A stretch of 64,000 nt of DNA, taken from positions 2,348,501 to 2,412,500 of the forward strand of contig NZ_JADOVJ010000001.1 of NCBI RefSeq assembly GCF_015752315.1, in the 5' to 3' direction. The notes beneath the pieces were generated by a model that had not been told where the DNA came from, did not search any database, and saw only the letters and a list, made by a program, of their open reading frames with translations. A program made the position numbers and the translations under genes. Below, piece after piece: positions 61,521-64,000 of the stretch. Within the stretch, counting starts at the first letter, position 1; every line of letters starts with the position of its first letter. This DNA comes from Nocardioides luteus. GTDB lineage: Bacteria > Actinomycetota > Actinomycetes > Propionibacteriales > Nocardioidaceae.

Positions 61521-64000
61521 ATGCGAATCGTCCATATCCCGGCGACATTGGCGCTGGCCAGTGTCGCGGCGTGGGCTGCGCTACCAGGTGGCGTCGCCCT
61601 CGGGCAGACCCACGAGCTCGGCGCTGCCCCGGCCGCCGCCGCGAGACCGGCCCCGAAGGCCGACACGAAAGTGCGCACCGTCACCCTCGTCACCGGTGAC
61701 ACCGTGCGGGTCAGCAGCCGCAACGGGCAGCCCGTGGTGGACGTGGAGCCCGCCGCAGGCCGCGAAAAGGTCCCGTTCGTCACCGCGAGCGCGGGCGACG
61801 ACATCCGGGTGATCCCCGCCGACGCCGCTGGCCTCCTCGCCAGTGGCCGACTCGACGAGCGTCTGTTCGACGTCTCGACGCTCCTCGACTTCGGATACGA
61901 CGACACCCGCCGAACTCTTCCGCTCCTGATCCAAGGCAGCGCCCGGCTCACGGGTACCCGGTCGATGCAGCGGCTCGACGGTGTGACGGCGTACCAGCAG
62001 GATCGGGACAGGCCCACCGAGCTCTGGAAGAGTCTCACCGACGCGGGCGAGCTGCGTTCCGGCGTCACCAGGGTCTGGCTGGACGGACTGCGAAAGCCGA
62101 CGCTGGACGTGAGCGTGCCCATGATCGGCGCTCCTGCAGCCTGGCAGGCCGGGCTGACCGGGACGGGTGTGAAGGTTGCCGTGATCGACACCGGTGTCGA
62201 CCAGCAGCATCCGGATCTGGTGGACAACATCGCCGAAGCGGTCGACTTCACCGGCTCCGGGGATCTCAACGACTACGTGGGACATGGCACGCATGTCGCC
62301 TCGACGATCGCCGGGACGGGCGCCGCGTCCGTCGGTAGCCACCGAGGTGTCGCCCCTGACGCCACGCTGCTCAGCGCGAAGGTGTGCGTCCTGGAGGGCT
62401 GCTCCGAGTCGGCGATTCTCGCGGGCATGCAGTGGGCGGCCGAGCAGGGTGCAGATGTCGCCAACCTGAGTCTGGGTGGCGAGGACACCCCGGGGGTGGA
62501 CCCGCTCGAGGCTGCCGTCCACGACCTGACCGCTCAGTACGGGACCCTCTTCGTGATCGCGGCGGGCAACAGCGGCCCCGGCGAGGGCACCATCAACTCG
62601 CCGGGTAGTGCCGAGGAGGCCCTCACGGTGGGGGCGGTGTCGAAGACGGCGGAGCTCGCGGAGTTCTCCAGTCGTGGGCCGACGACGACCGGCGCGTCCG
62701 TCAAACCAGACATCACCGCACCGGGTGTGGGCATCGCGGCGGCACTCTCCTCGACCAGCGACCTCACGCCGTTGCCCGACAACGGGGCGTACACCCGACT
62801 CAACGGCACGTCGATGGCCACGCCGCACGTGGCCGGTGCCGCTGCCCTGTTGGCCCAGGAGCATCCGCACTGGAGTGCCGGGCGGCTCAAGGCCACGCTG
62901 ATGTCGGCGGCGGCGCCGAGCGACGCGCTCGGGCCGTACGAGCAGGGTGCGGGTCTGGTCGACGTCGCGCGCGCGATCGGCCAGGAGGTCACCGCCGATC
63001 CGGTCAGCCTCGGCTTCGATCGCGGGACGACCAGCCAGGATCGGACCGTCACCTACGTCAACAGCGGCGCGACGGACGTGACCCTGGACCTGACGCTGCA
63101 CTCGAACGCGCCGGACGGGCTGTTCACGTTGAGTGCCTCGACGGTGACAGTGCCGGCTGCCGGAAGCGCGGCGGTGACAGTGACGGTCGCGCCGGGGGAG
63201 GACCTGCCGGACGAGCCCTTCGGAGGAGAGCTCACGGCCTCATCCGGCACGGTACGTGTCGAGACGCCGATCGCGCTGGACAAGGCACGACACACGTTGA
63301 CCGTGCGCACCCCTGCCGCCAACGGCGACGACCCACGATGGGTGACCATGCTGACCGACATCGACCGGCAGACGATCACGGCGATCGCGCACACCGGCGA
63401 GAGCGCCATGGTGCGACTGCCGGCGGGGCGCTACGTCGCTCAGTCGTACCTGCTCACCGGCCCTGAGGACGACGTGGCGATCACTTCATTGGTCGACCCG
63501 GCGGTGACGCTCGATACTGATCGCACCGTCACGGTGGATGCACGTTCGGCGAAGCCGGTGGCGATCACGGTGCCGGACAGGTCGGCCGTTCCACGGCACA
63601 CCGAGCTCGGCTGGACCATCCGCACGCAGGCGCCACAGATCTGGGGCTCCAACGACCCCTACAACGTCCTGATGAACATGGATCTCGCCAGTCTCCGAAC
63701 CGGTTCGGCAAGGGGCAGCAAGAAGGCAACGGGCTTCGTCTCCTACATCTCGGGAACCTGGGCCCAGTCGCAGATCAACAGTCAGGCGGTCTATCAGGTC
63801 TACTTCTACGAGCGCGGCCGGATGATGGCCGGAAAGACCGAGGCCCTCCGCGCCGCCGACTTCGCCACCGTGCAGTCTCGGATCGGGGCGGACGTTCCCG
63901 ACGTACCGGTCGATCGGGTCGCGGTGCCCCGGGCACCGGGCAACTCGCCGGTCTGGACCAGCATGGACGGCAGGACCAGGCCGCTCACGCTCAGGTACGA
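61521..64000 (+). CDS. Secreted subtilisin-like serine protease (S8), truncated by the window end
   Basis: 826 codons visible, with no stop before the edge. A signal peptide (about residues 1-28, LALASVAAWAALPGGVALG) is followed by a propeptide, then the S8 catalytic domain with Asp223 in VIDTGVD, His255 in GHGTHVA and Ser431 in NGTSMATPHV. Beyond residue 480 come beta-sandwich-like extensions. It is a large extracellular or cell-wall subtilase. AAGGAG lies 5 nt before the ATG. Confidence 0.93.
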   Translation, partial: MRIVHIPATLALASVAAWAALPGGVALGQTHELGAAPAAAARPAPKADTKVRTVTLVTGDTVRVSSRNGQPVVDVEPAAGREKVPFVTASAGDDIRVIPADAAGLLASGRLDERLFDVSTLLDFGYDDTRRTLPLLIQGSARLTGTRSMQRLDGVTAYQQDRDRPTELWKSLTDAGELRSGVTRVWLDGLRKPTLDVSVPMIGAPAAWQAGLTGTGVKVAVIDTGVDQQHPDLVDNIAEAVDFTGSGDLNDYVGHGTHVASTIAGTGAASVGSHRGVAPDATLLSAKVCVLEGCSESAILAGMQWAAEQGADVANLSLGGEDTPGVDPLEAAVHDLTAQYGTLFVIAAGNSGPGEGTINSPGSAEEALTVGAVSKTAELAEFSSRGPTTTGASVKPDITAPGVGIAAALSSTSDLTPLPDNGAYTRLNGTSMATPHVAGAAALLAQEHPHWSAGRLKATLMSAAAPSDALGPYEQGAGLVDVARAIGQEVTADPVSLGFDRGTTSQDRTVTYVNSGATDVTLDLTLHSNAPDGLFTLSASTVTVPAAGSAAVTVTVAPGEDLPDEPFGGELTASSGTVRVETPIALDKARHTLTVRTPAANGDDPRWVTMLTDIDRQTITAIAHTGESAMVRLPAGRYVAQSYLLTGPEDDVAITSLVDPAVTLDTDRTVTVDARSAKPVAITVPDRSAVPRHTELGWTIRTQAPQIWGSNDPYNVLMNMDLASLRTGSARGSKKATGFVSYISGTWAQSQINSQAVYQVYFYERGRMMAGKTEALRAADFATVQSRIGADVPDVPVDRVAVPRAPGNSPVWTSMDGRTRPLTLRY

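Overview
The window is GC-rich, densely coding DNA from an actinobacterium, most likely a Nocardioides-like member of the Nocardioidaceae. I base this on the gene content (Pup ligase, PafB/PafC, TatA without TatB, HelY, DUF4193, DUF4235, DUF3093, DUF3710, DUF3159), the frequent GTG starts, the stop/start overlaps inside operons, and many leaderless promoters (a TANNNT box 6-8 nt before the start codon). I see no tRNA, rRNA or CRISPR array.

Layout. 1-8.7 kb: end of pafA, an FKBP lipoprotein, pafB-pafC, tatA-tatC, a lipid kinase, helY. 8.8-14.7 kb: ferrochelatase, an inositol monophosphatase-type enzyme, DUF4193, DUF4235, DUF3093, dut, DUF3710, an OB-fold protein and DUF3159. 14.7-42.5 kb: an accessory block devoted to metal handling, described below. 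42.5-47.2 kb: two TrkA-type proteins, an APC permease and a TRAM-type RNA methyltransferase. From memory of the Mycobacterium tuberculosis order (Rv2701c to Rv2689c), the 9.98-14.7 kb and 42.5-47.2 kb blocks are neighbours there, so the 28 kb between them looks like an insertion into conserved core order. 47.1-58.0 kb: a decayed genomic island bounded by diverged direct repeats of the 3' end of the methyltransferase gene. It holds an integrase remnant, three MmyB-type regulators (two of them mosaic duplicates), an AraC regulator, a PaoABC-like molybdenum hydroxylase and a kelch protein. 58.2-64 kb: a large LuxR-family ATPase regulator, a possible short acidic peptide and a secreted subtilase cut by the window end.

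The metal block reads as a zinc-starvation response. It encodes Zur and seven ribosomal protein paralogues without zinc-binding cysteine pairs (L28, S14, L31, L32, S18, L36, L33). It also has a CobW-like protein, a permease with a His-rich partner, and four Fur/Zur-type palindromes at 17.28, 22.45, 24.76 and 33.03 kb.

The fourth palindrome lies between two divergent operons. Leftward runs a complete RiPP (TOMM-type) operon: a 32-residue precursor peptide, a stem-loop, a putative leader-binding partner, a CocE-like hydrolase, a YcaO cyclodehydratase, a SagB-like dehydrogenase and two ABC exporter half-subunits. Rightward run a beta-propeller protein, a prolyl-oligopeptidase-family protein and a FecBCD-type metallophore importer, followed on the opposite strand by an IrtAB/YbtPQ-like ABC pair. 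My main hypothesis is that this is a Zur-controlled, ribosomally made zincophore system in which the peptide is made, modified, exported, re-imported and processed. I know of no characterised system of this kind, but this is inference from sequence only.
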